A stretch of 64,000 nucleotides of DNA from Affinundibacterium flavidum (GTDB lineage Bacteria; Pseudomonadota; Gammaproteobacteria; Burkholderiales; Burkholderiaceae_D), in the NCBI RefSeq assembly GCF_014284175.1, contig NZ_JACOGA010000007.1, positions 183,587-247,586 on the forward strand, in the 5' to 3' direction. Below the pieces are notes generated by a model. The model was not told the DNA's origin. It was given only the letters and a program-made list of their open reading frames with translations, and did not search any database. The position numbers and the translations under genes were made by a program. Of the stretch, positions 55,710-64,000 are shown in pieces. Within the stretch, counting starts at the first letter, position 1; every line of letters begins with the position of its first letter.

Positions 55710-57173
55710 ATGGGAAAAGTAACAGGTTTTATGGAATACCAGCGCTTGCAAGAAGCGAGCGAAGCGCCTAAGGCGCGTTTGAAGCATTACAAAGAATTTT
55801 TAATGCACTTGGATGATGGTCAAGCCAAGATACAAGCAGCACGTTGCATGGATTGCGGCATTCCGTTTTGCAATAACGGCTGCCCAGTCAATAACATCAT
55901 CCCAGATTGGAATGATCTGACTTACAACGGCAATTACCAACAGGCCTTGGAAGTGCTGCATTCGACGAATAACTTCCCAGAATTCACCGGAAGAATTTGT
56001 CCTGCGCCTTGTGAATCTGCTTGTACATTAGGTATCAATGAACTGCCAGTCGGTATCAAATCGATAGAACATTTCATCATCGACAAAGGCTGGGAAAACG
56101 GTTGGGTAAAGCCACAAGTTCCTGCTATCAAAACCGGTAAGAAAGTCGCCATCGTCGGCTCTGGGCCCGCAGGCTTAGCCGCTGCGCAACAGTTGGCACG
56201 TGTTGGTCATGACGTCACTGTCTTCGAAAAAAATGATCGCGTCGGTGGTTTGCTACGTTATGGTATTCCTGATTTTAAAATGGAAAAATCGCAAATCGAC
56301 CGTCGCGTTGAACAGATGCAAGCCGAGGGTGTGACTTTCCGCACAGGTGTTTTGGTGGGAAAAGATTTTCCATCAACAATCACCAACTGGTCGAAAGAGA
56401 CAATTTCTGCTGACGAATTGAAAAAAGATTTTGATGCGGTGATCGTCGCTGGCGGTGCAGAAATACCGCGTGATTTGCCAGTGCCTGGCCGCGAACTCAA
56501 AGGTGTACATTTTGCGATGGACTTTTTGCCTTTGCAAAATAAAGTGAATGCAGGAGACAAAATCAAAGACCAATTGTCCGCCAGTGGCAAGCACGTCGTG
56601 GTCATCGGTGGTGGCGATACAGGTTCAGATTGCGTCGGCACTTCCAATCGTCACGGCGCAAAATCAGTCGCGCAATTTGAACTGATGCCACAACCACCAG
56701 AAACAGAAAACAAACCATTAGTCTGGCCTTACTGGCCAACCAAATTACGCACTTCCTCTTCACACGAAGAAGGTTGTGATCGCGATTGGGCGGTGGCAAC
56801 GAAGCGCCTGGAAGGCAAGGGTGGCAAAGTAGAAAAACTGATCGCCTGCCGCGTCGAATGGAAAGACGGCAAGATGAGCGAAGTGCCGGACTCTGAATTT
56901 GAAATGAAAGCAGATTTAGTGCTATTGGCGATGGGCTTTGTCTCACCAGTCGCACAAGTCTTAGATGCCTTCGGTGTCGATAAAGACGCCCGCGGTAATG
57001 CCCGTGCAACGACTGATGGCGAAGGCTGCTATAAAACTAATGTCGAAAAAGTTTATGCCGCTGGTGACATGCGTCGCGGTCAATCCTTGGTGGTGTGGGC
57101 GATTCGCGAGGGCCGTCAATGTGCGCGTGAAGTTGATGCTTTCTTGATGGGTGGATCAGTGTTGCCGCGCTGA
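55710..57173 (+). CDS. gltD: Glutamate synthase (NADPH) small subunit
   Basis: A 487-residue flavoprotein that passes electrons from NADPH to GltB. The N-terminal Fe-S domain has [17 protein letters not shown] (about residues 47-63) and CPAPCESAC (near 93-101). FAD-binding [14 protein letters not shown] lies near residue 150, and the NADPH fold GGGDTGSDC near residue 310. The C-terminal [20 protein letters not shown] is typical. It ends at 57173 before a good intrinsic terminator. Confidence 0.96.
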   Translation: MGKVTGFMEYQRLQEASEAPKARLKHYKEFLMHLDDGQAKIQAARCMDCGIPFCNNGCPVNNIIPDWNDLTYNGNYQQALEVLHSTNNFPEFTGRICPAPCESACTLGINELPVGIKSIEHFIIDKGWENGWVKPQVPAIKTGKKVAIVGSGPAGLAAAQQLARVGHDVTVFEKNDRVGGLLRYGIPDFKMEKSQIDRRVEQMQAEGVTFRTGVLVGKDFPSTITNWSKETISADELKKDFDAVIVAGGAEIPRDLPVPGRELKGVHFAMDFLPLQNKVNAGDKIKDQLSASGKHVVVIGGGDTGSDCVGTSNRHGAKSVAQFELMPQPPETENKPLVWPYWPTKLRTSSSHEEGCDRDWAVATKRLEGKGGKVEKLIACRVEWKDGKMSEVPDSEFEMKADLVLLAMGFVSPVAQVLDAFGVDKDARGNARATTDGEGCYKTNVEKVYAAGDMRRGQSLVVWAIREGRQCAREVDAFLMGGSVLPR

Positions 57174-57241
57174 GATTGCATGTGAGAAATTGATGGCATG
57201 CAGTGTTTTTTTTGAGTAGTACCATGTTGCATTAAGGTTTC

Positions 57242-57282
57242 CCTCCAATACGTCTTTTATCTGACTTGTTGGAGGTTTTTTT
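57242..57282 (+). terminator. Intrinsic terminator of gltBD
   Basis: CCTCCAA (57242-57248) pairs with TTGGAGG (57269-57275), with a GTC/GAC inner pairing, followed by seven T residues (57276-57282). It lies 68 bp after the gltD stop. Confidence 0.82.
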
Positions 57283-57434
57283 ATACTAGTTTTAGTAAAT
57301 TTCGCATGTTTGTATGGTGTGTGAAAGTAATATGCTTATCTTTTCTGCCTTTCAAATTATTCCTTAAGTATGAATATATTCATGTGCACACGAATCATCG
57401 TTCATCTAATAAGATTAATGATGTGAAGGGCTCT

Positions 57435-60400
57435 TTATAATGACCCTGCAATATCTTCCGGCGTGGTCTCAGGCGCTACCAGCGGCAGTATGATTTCAAA
57501 ATATGTGCCACGCCCGATTCGGCTTTTCACTTGTATGCTACCTCCTAAAATCGCTGTCACAATGTTGTAACTGATATGCAGGCCGAGTCCGCTCCCGCCT
57601 TGTCCCATACGAGTGGTGAAGAAAGGTTCGAAGATACGATTGAGGTTGTCTTCACTAATGCCGTGACCGTTGTCACTGATGACTAATTTGATTTGTGTGT
57701 CGTTGAGCTTTTTTCCTATGATGCGGATTTCGCGATTTTTCATGTCGTCGAAAGCATGTATCAAAGCATTGATGATCATATTGGTGATGACTTGCCCATA
57801 GGGTCCCGGGTAGCTGTCTAGTTCAATATTGTCTGGGATGTTGATGGACAAGTGGTGTTCATCTCTGCGTATGCGTCCGCCTAAGGTGGAGGCAATTTCT
57901 GTGGTGACGGTCAGTAGATTAAAAATGCGTCGTTTGTCCGAGGTTTGGTCGACTGAGATTTGTTTGAAATTGGTAATCAGCGTCGCTGCATTGTTGAGAT
58001 TGCGAACTAATAGTGCACACGCATTTTTTGCATGTTCGGCAAAATTATCAATGCGCGAGCGCCGAATACTACCGGCATTAATATCGTGCACTAGTTGTGT
58101 GGTGATTTCATCTAATGAACTTGCGGTTAACAGGCTATTGCCAATTGGCGTATTGAGTTCGTGTGCGACACCTGCAACAAGTGCACCCAACGCCGCCAGT
58201 TTTTCTTGCTCTACCAGCTTACTTTGCGTTAGTTGTAAGCGGTGATAGGCGATCGCATTGTCGAAGGCTACTGCCGCATAGGCTGCTAAAGAACGTAGTA
58301 TTGCCACATCGTTTTCGTGATAGCTATTGATGGCATTATTTTGGATAAAGATCACGCCTATGATTTTTTGTTTCAGCATCATGGGAACATAGATAGCAGA
58401 ACGAGGTACACGTGGTTTGTCATCTATTACTTGATGATGGTGATGTTCTGGCTCAATACTGACGAAGCTGTCTAGCTCTCTGGTATCCAGCGTTAAATCG
58501 TTGATCAATAGATCTTTGGCTTGCAATACACAGTGCGAAGCTGGTTGTTCTTTGCTATCTAAACTGCGTTGATATGGGCGTACGGCTTGGTCGTTTTCAA
58601 TGACATAGTCGAAGCGTATCAGGCGACGTTCCCAGTCGACTAGGCCAATCCCAAAGTTATCCCATGGCAGGAGATCTTTGACATAGCTTTTCAAATTTTC
58701 TTCAATCGCATGGCTATCTAGGGACGCCGTGATTTGTCGCCCCATCTCAGCAAGCTGGGCAATATTGTGACGTGCTTTATCCGCAGCTTCTCTCTGTTCG
58801 ACTGCTTCACGGGTCCGTGCGAGAACTTCCTTTTCTAATAGTTTTTTATTGGTTCGCAAGCGTAGGGTATAAAGATAAACTAGGCCAACGATGCTGGTGA
58901 TGCCTAGTATTATCCATAAGGTATATGCCCATAGTGTGCGATACCATGGCGGTAGAATCGTAAAACGGTATTCCGCTTCGTTGGCCAAAGTCCCATAGAT
59001 ATTTTTTGCTCGAACCCGAAAACGATATTGTCCCTCCGGGATGTTGGTATATTCTTTTGAGCTGATGCTATCCCACTCACTCCACTGGCGATCGAAACCT
59101 TCTAACTGATATTGATAGCGGGTGCTGCCAGGTTTTTCAAAAAAAGTCGCGGCAAATTCAAACATTAAAGCGTTTTGCTGATAGCTGAGTTGTCGTGTTT
59201 GATCGGCTGTTTGTTGGGTTTGAAAAACCGTTTTTTCGCGTGGTATTTCTCGTCCATCGACACCATAGTTACCTTCAAAGATGATGTCCTTGGTGTTGGC
59301 TGCGACTTTTCTGACTAGGGCGGAAAATTGTTCAGCATAATTTTTATTGGAATTTGGATCGATACGATAATGGTTTTCACCAGGTAGCCAAACGCTACTA
59401 TCTGGGTGGACATATAAGGCTTCACCGATGTTGCTTAGCCCTAGGAAAGGTTTGCTATTAGCTCTAAATTGCCCTGTTTGATCTCGCTCTACCCATTGAA
59501 CACCATCAGACGTCTGCAATAAATATATTCCGTTAGCATAGAGACTAATATCGGTAACTACCAAACTGCCATCACTAAATTGCGAGCCGAAGCGCTTATC
59601 CGGGCTAAATTTGCTTGATTCACTGTCGTCGTTCCAAGTGGCGATTTGTGCACTGTAGATTCCTTTTTGCGAGGCTAAAAATAGAGTGCCGTTGAGAAAA
59701 CTGGCGCGGATTGATGTTAGCTCGGGTAATCCATGCTCAAGGCCGATTTTATGCAGTTTGATTTGTAGCGGATCATCGCCATTAAAGTGGATGCGGATTA
59801 AGCCCTGGACTTCAGTTGTTAACCACAGATCGCCACTAGCGTCCGTTGCAATGCGTCGTATGTTGTCTTGAATTTCTTTGAGCTTTCCTAGTAATTTCCA
59901 TTGGCCTTGGTCGCGCTGAAAGACCTCTAATCCCCCCATTTTCCCCATAAACAAATGATTTGGCCAGCGTTGAGATACACCAAGTGCGTAGGCATCGCTG
60001 CTGGAACCGTCTATCCTTTGGGTGCCATTGTCGGTGACTTTAAACAGCCCGCGACCCGAGGCGATCATTAAATCTCCAGCGACTTCTTTAAATTGCCAAA
60101 TTTCGCCAGGGCTATTAGGGAGTGGCGCAAATTGTGGAACATCTTGTTCCGGGCTGTATTGATGCGGTAATTGTTTCAAAATATGCTGATAAGTTCCAAC
60201 ATAAAATTGACCTTGATAGTAGTAGCTAGCGATCGAAATTCCTTCAATGCCATTGTTAGCATTAAATACCGACTGTGGCACACTCAATTCAATATGCGAT
60301 ATGCCAGAATTGGTGGTCGCCCATAAATTATGACTGCGATCAAGCATTAAACCCGTCACAGTATTATCAATTAAACCGGCGTGTCGATTGATGACACGCA

Positions 60401-61400
60401 GTACTTTGCCTTGACGATTAAGAATAATAATGCCGCCTTTCACCGTGCTGATGGCGAAGGATTGTTCATCGATCTGAATCATTTTGTAAATGAAGAGATT
60501 GTCGTGTTTGGTGAGCTGGTCAATCTCGGTTGGCAAGCTTCGTACGAAGGATGCCGGCAAATGATTGGGGCGATATTTTTTGCTATTCGGATCCCAAAGC
60601 GAGCTTAAATCGAGCGTCAAAAAATCGCCAGATGCGCGTCCAGCGAGAATCTGATGTGGCGCAAAGCGAGCCAATACGATACGTTTTCCATCTGCGACAT
60701 TTGCAAATTCTGGCAGTGGAATAATTTGTCCGTCATCGATCAGACTGAGTCCACGCTGGCTATCAATGTAAAACACATGATCATTCATTACTAGCGCTTG
60801 CGAGGACGCAAATTTGCCACCGATTTCGGTAACTTTACCTTGATGAAATCGGAAAATATGGCTACGCGTTAAAAAGTAAACGCCATGTGAAGTTGTTTCG
60901 ATCTGCCACACATCATTAAAACCTAAGGCATTTGGGGGAATTAAATCACGCAAAGAATTCGCACGTACTTTGCCATTTTGATTCACCGACAGATAACCAA
61001 AATCACCTATGGATCCATAGTAAATCGTTTGATCCGCGGCGATTGCTAAGGCACGTATCATCGGCTTACTTTTAGTATCGATGGCTTGCCAACGCTGTCC
61101 ATCAAATTCAAGTAGTCCGGATGAATTTCCAACATAAATGACACCGCGCTGGTCTTGAACTGCACTCCAGTTTTGTGTGTGCTCTTTATACACCTTGGCA
61201 TCATAATTACTAATGACAGGCGCGCCTAAAATTGGTCTTGGCGAAGTGTTATCGTTGGTGATAGCCTGAGCCAGAAGTTTTGGCGATGCAAGAGAAAATA
61301 CAGGCGAAAATGCAAGTAAAAATACTAATAATAGAATCCGCAAAAAGGAAAGGTTGTAGCACGCTTTTTCTCGTCCAGTAACAATATTCCAAGTTAACAT
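57435..61400 (-). CDS. Two-component propeller sensor histidine kinase with GAF domain
   Basis: A 1321-residue membrane sensor. An N-terminal signal/hydrophobic segment (about residues 19-40) is followed by periplasmic propeller repeats (VQDQRGVIYVGNSSGLLEFDG, MLDRSHNLWATTNSG, ASGDLWLTTEVQGLIRI) to about residue 750. A Y_Y_Y domain follows (YQYQLEGFDRQWSEWD) and then one membrane helix (LWIILGITSIVGLVYLYTL). A cytoplasmic GAF domain (about 900-1045) precedes the HisKA box with His1080 (AHELNTP) and HATPase motifs NMIINALIHA, DNGHGIS and GSGLGLH. As with the protein at 17039-20689, no receiver is fused and no regulator gene is adjacent. The two share domain layout up to the membrane but differ in GAF versus PAS. 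Confidence 0.92.
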   Translation of the reverse strand: MLTWNIVTGREKACYNLSFLRILLLVFLLAFSPVFSLASPKLLAQAITNDNTSPRPILGAPVISNYDAKVYKEHTQNWSAVQDQRGVIYVGNSSGLLEFDGQRWQAIDTKSKPMIRALAIAADQTIYYGSIGDFGYLSVNQNGKVRANSLRDLIPPNALGFNDVWQIETTSHGVYFLTRSHIFRFHQGKVTEIGGKFASSQALVMNDHVFYIDSQRGLSLIDDGQIIPLPEFANVADGKRIVLARFAPHQILAGRASGDFLTLDLSSLWDPNSKKYRPNHLPASFVRSLPTEIDQLTKHDNLFIYKMIQIDEQSFAISTVKGGIIILNRQGKVLRVINRHAGLIDNTVTGLMLDRSHNLWATTNSGISHIELSVPQSVFNANNGIEGISIASYYYQGQFYVGTYQHILKQLPHQYSPEQDVPQFAPLPNSPGEIWQFKEVAGDLMIASGRGLFKVTDNGTQRIDGSSSDAYALGVSQRWPNHLFMGKMGGLEVFQRDQGQWKLLGKLKEIQDNIRRIATDASGDLWLTTEVQGLIRIHFNGDDPLQIKLHKIGLEHGLPELTSIRASFLNGTLFLASQKGIYSAQIATWNDDSESSKFSPDKRFGSQFSDGSLVVTDISLYANGIYLLQTSDGVQWVERDQTGQFRANSKPFLGLSNIGEALYVHPDSSVWLPGENHYRIDPNSNKNYAEQFSALVRKVAANTKDIIFEGNYGVDGREIPREKTVFQTQQTADQTRQLSYQQNALMFEFAATFFEKPGSTRYQYQLEGFDRQWSEWDSISSKEYTNIPEGQYRFRVRAKNIYGTLANEAEYRFTILPPWYRTLWAYTLWIILGITSIVGLVYLYTLRLRTNKKLLEKEVLARTREAVEQREAADKARHNIAQLAEMGRQITASLDSHAIEENLKSYVKDLLPWDNFGIGLVDWERRLIRFDYVIENDQAVRPYQRSLDSKEQPASHCVLQAKDLLINDLTLDTRELDSFVSIEPEHHHHQVIDDKPRVPRSAIYVPMMLKQKIIGVIFIQNNAINSYHENDVAILRSLAAYAAVAFDNAIAYHRLQLTQSKLVEQEKLAALGALVAGVAHELNTPIGNSLLTASSLDEITTQLVHDINAGSIRRSRIDNFAEHAKNACALLVRNLNNAATLITNFKQISVDQTSDKRRIFNLLTVTTEIASTLGGRIRRDEHHLSINIPDNIELDSYPGPYGQVITNMIINALIHAFDDMKNREIRIIGKKLNDTQIKLVISDNGHGISEDNLNRIFEPFFTTRMGQGGSGLGLHISYNIVTAILGGSIQVKSRIGRGTYFEIILPLVAPETTPEDIAGSL

Positions 61401-61823
61401 GGAGCAGATTTCCTAATTTATTAAGGCTGCTTTTTTGTGGGCAGAAGTGCTATGTTTAAACCTACGTTTGCCGTACATTCGACAGTAGACAATGGAGTCG
61501 TTTTTATTGATTTAAATCATTTGACTCATGGCAATAATTTAGCACCGAATCCGCCACAAACACAGTCGTAGCGTCTGCAAGTGAGATAAGTTGTGGCTAA
61601 TCGTCACAAGAAATGCAGGAACAAATCTGAAGACGCAATTGTTTTAATTATTTGCTTAGTTAATTTATTCACTAAAAGTGATTTGTCGTGAAAGCACTTT
61701 TGAATTCAGATTTTTTATTGGTATTTGTGACGATGGAAGATGGATTTATCGACATTGATAGGTTTTGATCGCGGTATCATGCAACGGGAAGTCGTCTAAG
61801 AATTATTGGAAAAGGGTATACCT
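61401..61823. other. Divergent intergenic region
   Basis: About 420 bp between the sensor kinase and the divergent small secreted protein. It holds a small hairpin (AAAAGTG at 61674-61680 with CACTTTT at 61695-61701) and nothing else notable. Confidence 0.45.
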
Positions 61824-62306
61824 ATGTTTGTAGTTCAATTGAAGTTGTTAGTGTCTATTCTGACGATGTGTGTATTTATTAGCGTACCTATTAACGCATC
61901 AGCACAAGTTCAGGTGTCGGAGCAAAAAGCGGTTTTGTCAGCATTAGATCGTAGCGAACTGAAAAATTTTAATGCCCCTTATGTGTTTCGTATCGCTAGT
62001 TTTTCTAAAGAAGAGGGCGGTTATGGCAGTGGTGCTTTGGTGCTCTTGATGAGTAAGGACACCAAAACCGCTATTGTTAATGTAAACGGCGTGCGAACTG
62101 AATTACGCGCGATGCAAGCTGTGGCAATGCTAGACTGCCAGACAGGCTCAACGCGCCAACAAGTCTACGCCAAAGATCAACTACGTCTGATGGTGAAATT
62201 GACATTGAAGGCAGGCGAAGAAGCTTGTTGGGCAGAAGGTTTGGTTTCTATCCGTACGGATAAGCATACCAATCGTTATATGGTGAAGGGGGTTAGTGGA
62301 TTGTGA
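61824..62306 (+). CDS. Small secreted protein of unknown function
   Basis: A 160-residue protein starting at the ATG at 61824, with AAAAGGG about 8 bases upstream. The signal peptide is MFVVQLKLLVSILTMCVFIS with cleavage after ASA. The mature part (DRSELKNFNAPYVFRIASFSKEEGGYGSGALVLLMSKDTK) is soluble, with two Cys residues (LDCQTGS and EACWAEG) that could form a disulfide. No family recognised. It ends in a hairpin terminator shared with lpdA. Confidence 0.65.
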   Translation: MFVVQLKLLVSILTMCVFISVPINASAQVQVSEQKAVLSALDRSELKNFNAPYVFRIASFSKEEGGYGSGALVLLMSKDTKTAIVNVNGVRTELRAMQAVAMLDCQTGSTRQQVYAKDQLRLMVKLTLKAGEEACWAEGLVSIRTDKHTNRYMVKGVSGL

Positions 62307-62350
62307 TAGCTTCCTAGAAATTCCACAGCAGTATTTTTGCTTTCATGAAA

Positions 62351-62391
62351 AATGCCAGCAACAGGCGTGTTCTGTATGCTGGCATTTTTTT
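62351..62391. terminator. Bidirectional terminator between the secreted protein gene and lpdA
   Basis: AATGCCAGCA (62351-62360) pairs perfectly with TGCTGGCATT (62377-62386), followed on the plus strand by a T run to 62391. On the minus strand an A run before the left arm gives a shorter T tract, so it can serve both convergent genes. Confidence 0.82.
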
Positions 62392-62413
62392 ATTGTGATT
62401 TAAATGTGTAAAT

Positions 62414-63820
62414 TTAAATATGCAAAGCATGTCCCAAGGCGCGCAGGGCTGCTTCTTGTACTGCTTCACCTAAAGTTGGATGCGAATGAATCGTACCCGC
62501 GACGTCTTCTAAAGTGGCGCCCATTTCCAATGACAGGCCAAACGCTGCACTTAATTCTGATACACCTTTACCAACGGCTTGCCAGCCGACGATCAGATGA
62601 CTGTCTTTGCGTGCCACCACGCGCACAAAACCTTCGCTTGATTCCAAAGTCATGGAGCGACCATTGGCCGCGAAGGGGAACATCGCTGTGATGCAATCTA
62701 TACCTGCGGCTTGCGCTTCTTGTGGTGATTTGCCGACCACGACTAATTCGGGATCGGTGAAACATACGGCGGGGATAGAGGCTGGCGTGAAATGACGGCG
62801 TTTACCAGCGATGATTTCTGCCACCATTTCACCTTGTGCCATCGCACGATGAGCCAGCATAGGTTCGCCTGCCACGTCACCAATCGCCCATACATCACGC
62901 ATAGACGTGCGGCATTGATCATCAATTTTGATGGCGCGACCGTTCATGTCTAGCATTAAGCTTTCTAAGCCAAAACCTTGTGTGCTAGGGCGACGTCCAA
63001 CCGCTACTAAGACTTTATCGCAAGCGAGTTCAGATTCTTCACCTGCGGCGTTTTTTACGCGTACTGCACTTCCATCTGCATTCAAACCCTGTACGGTAAG
63101 GCCAAAATGAACTTCAACACCTAATTGTTTGAGTGCAGTTTTGACGACCTTGGTTAAGTCTTCGTCGTAAGCAGGCAAGATACGGTCGAGTGATTCCACG
63201 ACACTGACTTCGGCACCGAGTTTGCGATACGCAATGCCGAGTTCTAAACCAATATAGCCGCCACCGACGACCACTAATTTCTTCGGAATTTCTGTCGGTG
63301 ATAAGGCTTCCGTTGAGCTGATGACTTTGCCACTGCCAGAACCAAAGGGCATAAAAGGAAGCTCTACTGGCGTTGAACCAGATGCAATTAATAGATGTTG
63401 GCAAGTGATACGTTGTACCTCTTTGCCATCTTGCATCACCGCGACGGTTTTACCATCGAGAATCTGCGCCCAGCCTTTGACCACTTGCGCACCATTTTTT
63501 TTCAGTAGAACGCCAACACCTGAAGTTAAGCGCTTGACGATACCGTCTTTCCAGCTCACGGTTTGGGCTATGTTGATGCTGGGGGCACTGACTTGTATAC
63601 CTATGGATGAACCATGGGCATAGTGCTTGGCTTTTTCAAATTCTTCTGCAGCGTGGATTAAGGCTTTGGAAGGGATGCAGCCGATGTTCAGGCAAGTACC
63701 GCCGAGTTGATCGCCTTCGATGAGGATGGTGGCAATACCGAGTTGTGCAGCGCGGATGGCAGCGATGTAACCGCCAGGGCCACCGCCGATAACGATTAGG
63801 GTTGTGGATGTTGTTTGCAT
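62414..63820 (-). CDS. lpdA: Dihydrolipoyl dehydrogenase
   Basis: A 468-residue E3 flavoprotein that reoxidises lipoamide in 2-oxo acid dehydrogenase complexes. FAD fold [19 protein letters not shown] (about residues 9-27), redox-active disulfide [13 protein letters not shown] (about 40-52), NAD fold [13 protein letters not shown], second FAD motif [15 protein letters not shown] and C-terminal His-Glu pair [15 protein letters not shown]. No lipoyl domain is fused, so it is probably the 2-oxoglutarate or branched-chain dehydrogenase E3. The E1/E2 genes would be expected upstream, but that side is occupied by a REP-like hairpin and an IS110-type fragment. Confidence 0.95.
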   Translation of the reverse strand: MQTTSTTLIVIGGGPGGYIAAIRAAQLGIATILIEGDQLGGTCLNIGCIPSKALIHAAEEFEKAKHYAHGSSIGIQVSAPSINIAQTVSWKDGIVKRLTSGVGVLLKKNGAQVVKGWAQILDGKTVAVMQDGKEVQRITCQHLLIASGSTPVELPFMPFGSGSGKVISSTEALSPTEIPKKLVVVGGGYIGLELGIAYRKLGAEVSVVESLDRILPAYDEDLTKVVKTALKQLGVEVHFGLTVQGLNADGSAVRVKNAAGEESELACDKVLVAVGRRPSTQGFGLESLMLDMNGRAIKIDDQCRTSMRDVWAIGDVAGEPMLAHRAMAQGEMVAEIIAGKRRHFTPASIPAVCFTDPELVVVGKSPQEAQAAGIDCITAMFPFAANGRSMTLESSEGFVRVVARKDSHLIVGWQAVGKGVSELSAAFGLSLEMGATLEDVAGTIHSHPTLGEAVQEAALRALGHALHI

Positions 63821-63861
63821 AATGTGTTCCAGAAAATTAGCTTAGTTTGGTGTTTTTCTCC

Positions 63862-63883
63862 CTTCTCCCGTAAGCGGGAGAAG
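63862..63883. repeat. Single REP-like hairpin upstream of lpdA
   Basis: CTTCTCCCG (63862-63870) pairs with CGGGAGAAG (63875-63883), loop TAAG. The stem is the same as in the element at 1323-1348. No mirrored partner is visible before the window ends. Confidence 0.7.
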
Positions 63884-63898
63884 CAACTGTGTTTGGAG

Positions 63899-64000
<102 letters not shown>

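Overview
The window looks like chromosome from a betaproteobacterium of the Burkholderiales, most likely Oxalobacteraceae. This is inferred from the style of the nitrate-assimilation and gltBD genes, from paired REP-like hairpins with a RAYT-type gene, and from many secreted or lipoprotein genes with LSAC lipoboxes. No rRNA, tRNA or CRISPR array was seen. The left edge cuts the assimilatory nitrate reductase gene and the right edge cuts an IS110-type transposase gene.

Region 1 (1-8090, minus strand) is a nitrate assimilation operon in the order nasT, then nrtA-nrtB-nrtD-nirB-nirD-nasA. The nasT-nrtA gap holds a complete regulatory cassette: NtrC-like sites, a near-consensus sigma-54 promoter, two hairpins with A1/G4 hexaloops expected for an ANTAR protein, and a strong intrinsic terminator. 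Nitrogen limitation would start transcription and nitrate/nitrite-signalled NasT would let it read through.

Region 2 (8.2-37 kb) is a mosaic of single genes: a small cobalamin-binding-like protein, a DUF4214 lipoprotein, a RAYT-like protein that has lost both catalytic motifs, an amidohydrolase, an acyltransferase, DUF4256, a large two-component propeller sensor kinase, a DUF5916/CBM9 outer-membrane protein, MipA, a GAF-GGDEF diguanylate cyclase, a giant beta-propeller lipoprotein, LepB, a serine hydrolase, a DUF1579-like protein and a YCII protein. A 133-bp MITE-like element with perfect 16-bp ends and a 5-bp target duplication lies at 35513-35645.

Region 3 (37.3-50.05 kb, minus strand) is the most interesting part: a thiazole/oxazole-modified peptide (TOMM, streptolysin-S-like RiPP) cluster. 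A 46-residue precursor (49303-49443) ends in a core with ten contiguous heterocyclisable residues (STCTCTCTCC). It is followed by a ThiF-like leader-binding protein, a YcaO cyclodehydratase ending in PxPxP, and a SagB-type azoline dehydrogenase. Unusual partners are a zinc-metallopeptidase/ABC-ATPase fusion with an ABC-2 permease, a LolD/FtsX/LolA-like trio with an outer-membrane barrel, and two DUF2141 proteins. The layout suggests a dedicated maturation and envelope-crossing system. A hairpin separates precursor from enzymes. The cluster abuts a decayed response-regulator remnant and contains a second, older relative of the MITE.

Region 4 (50.75-64 kb) is core metabolism: gltB-gltD with a terminator, a second propeller sensor kinase, a small secreted protein, lpdA, and the IS110 fragment. 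REP-like hairpins recur at 1.3-1.5, 55.5 and 63.9 kb.
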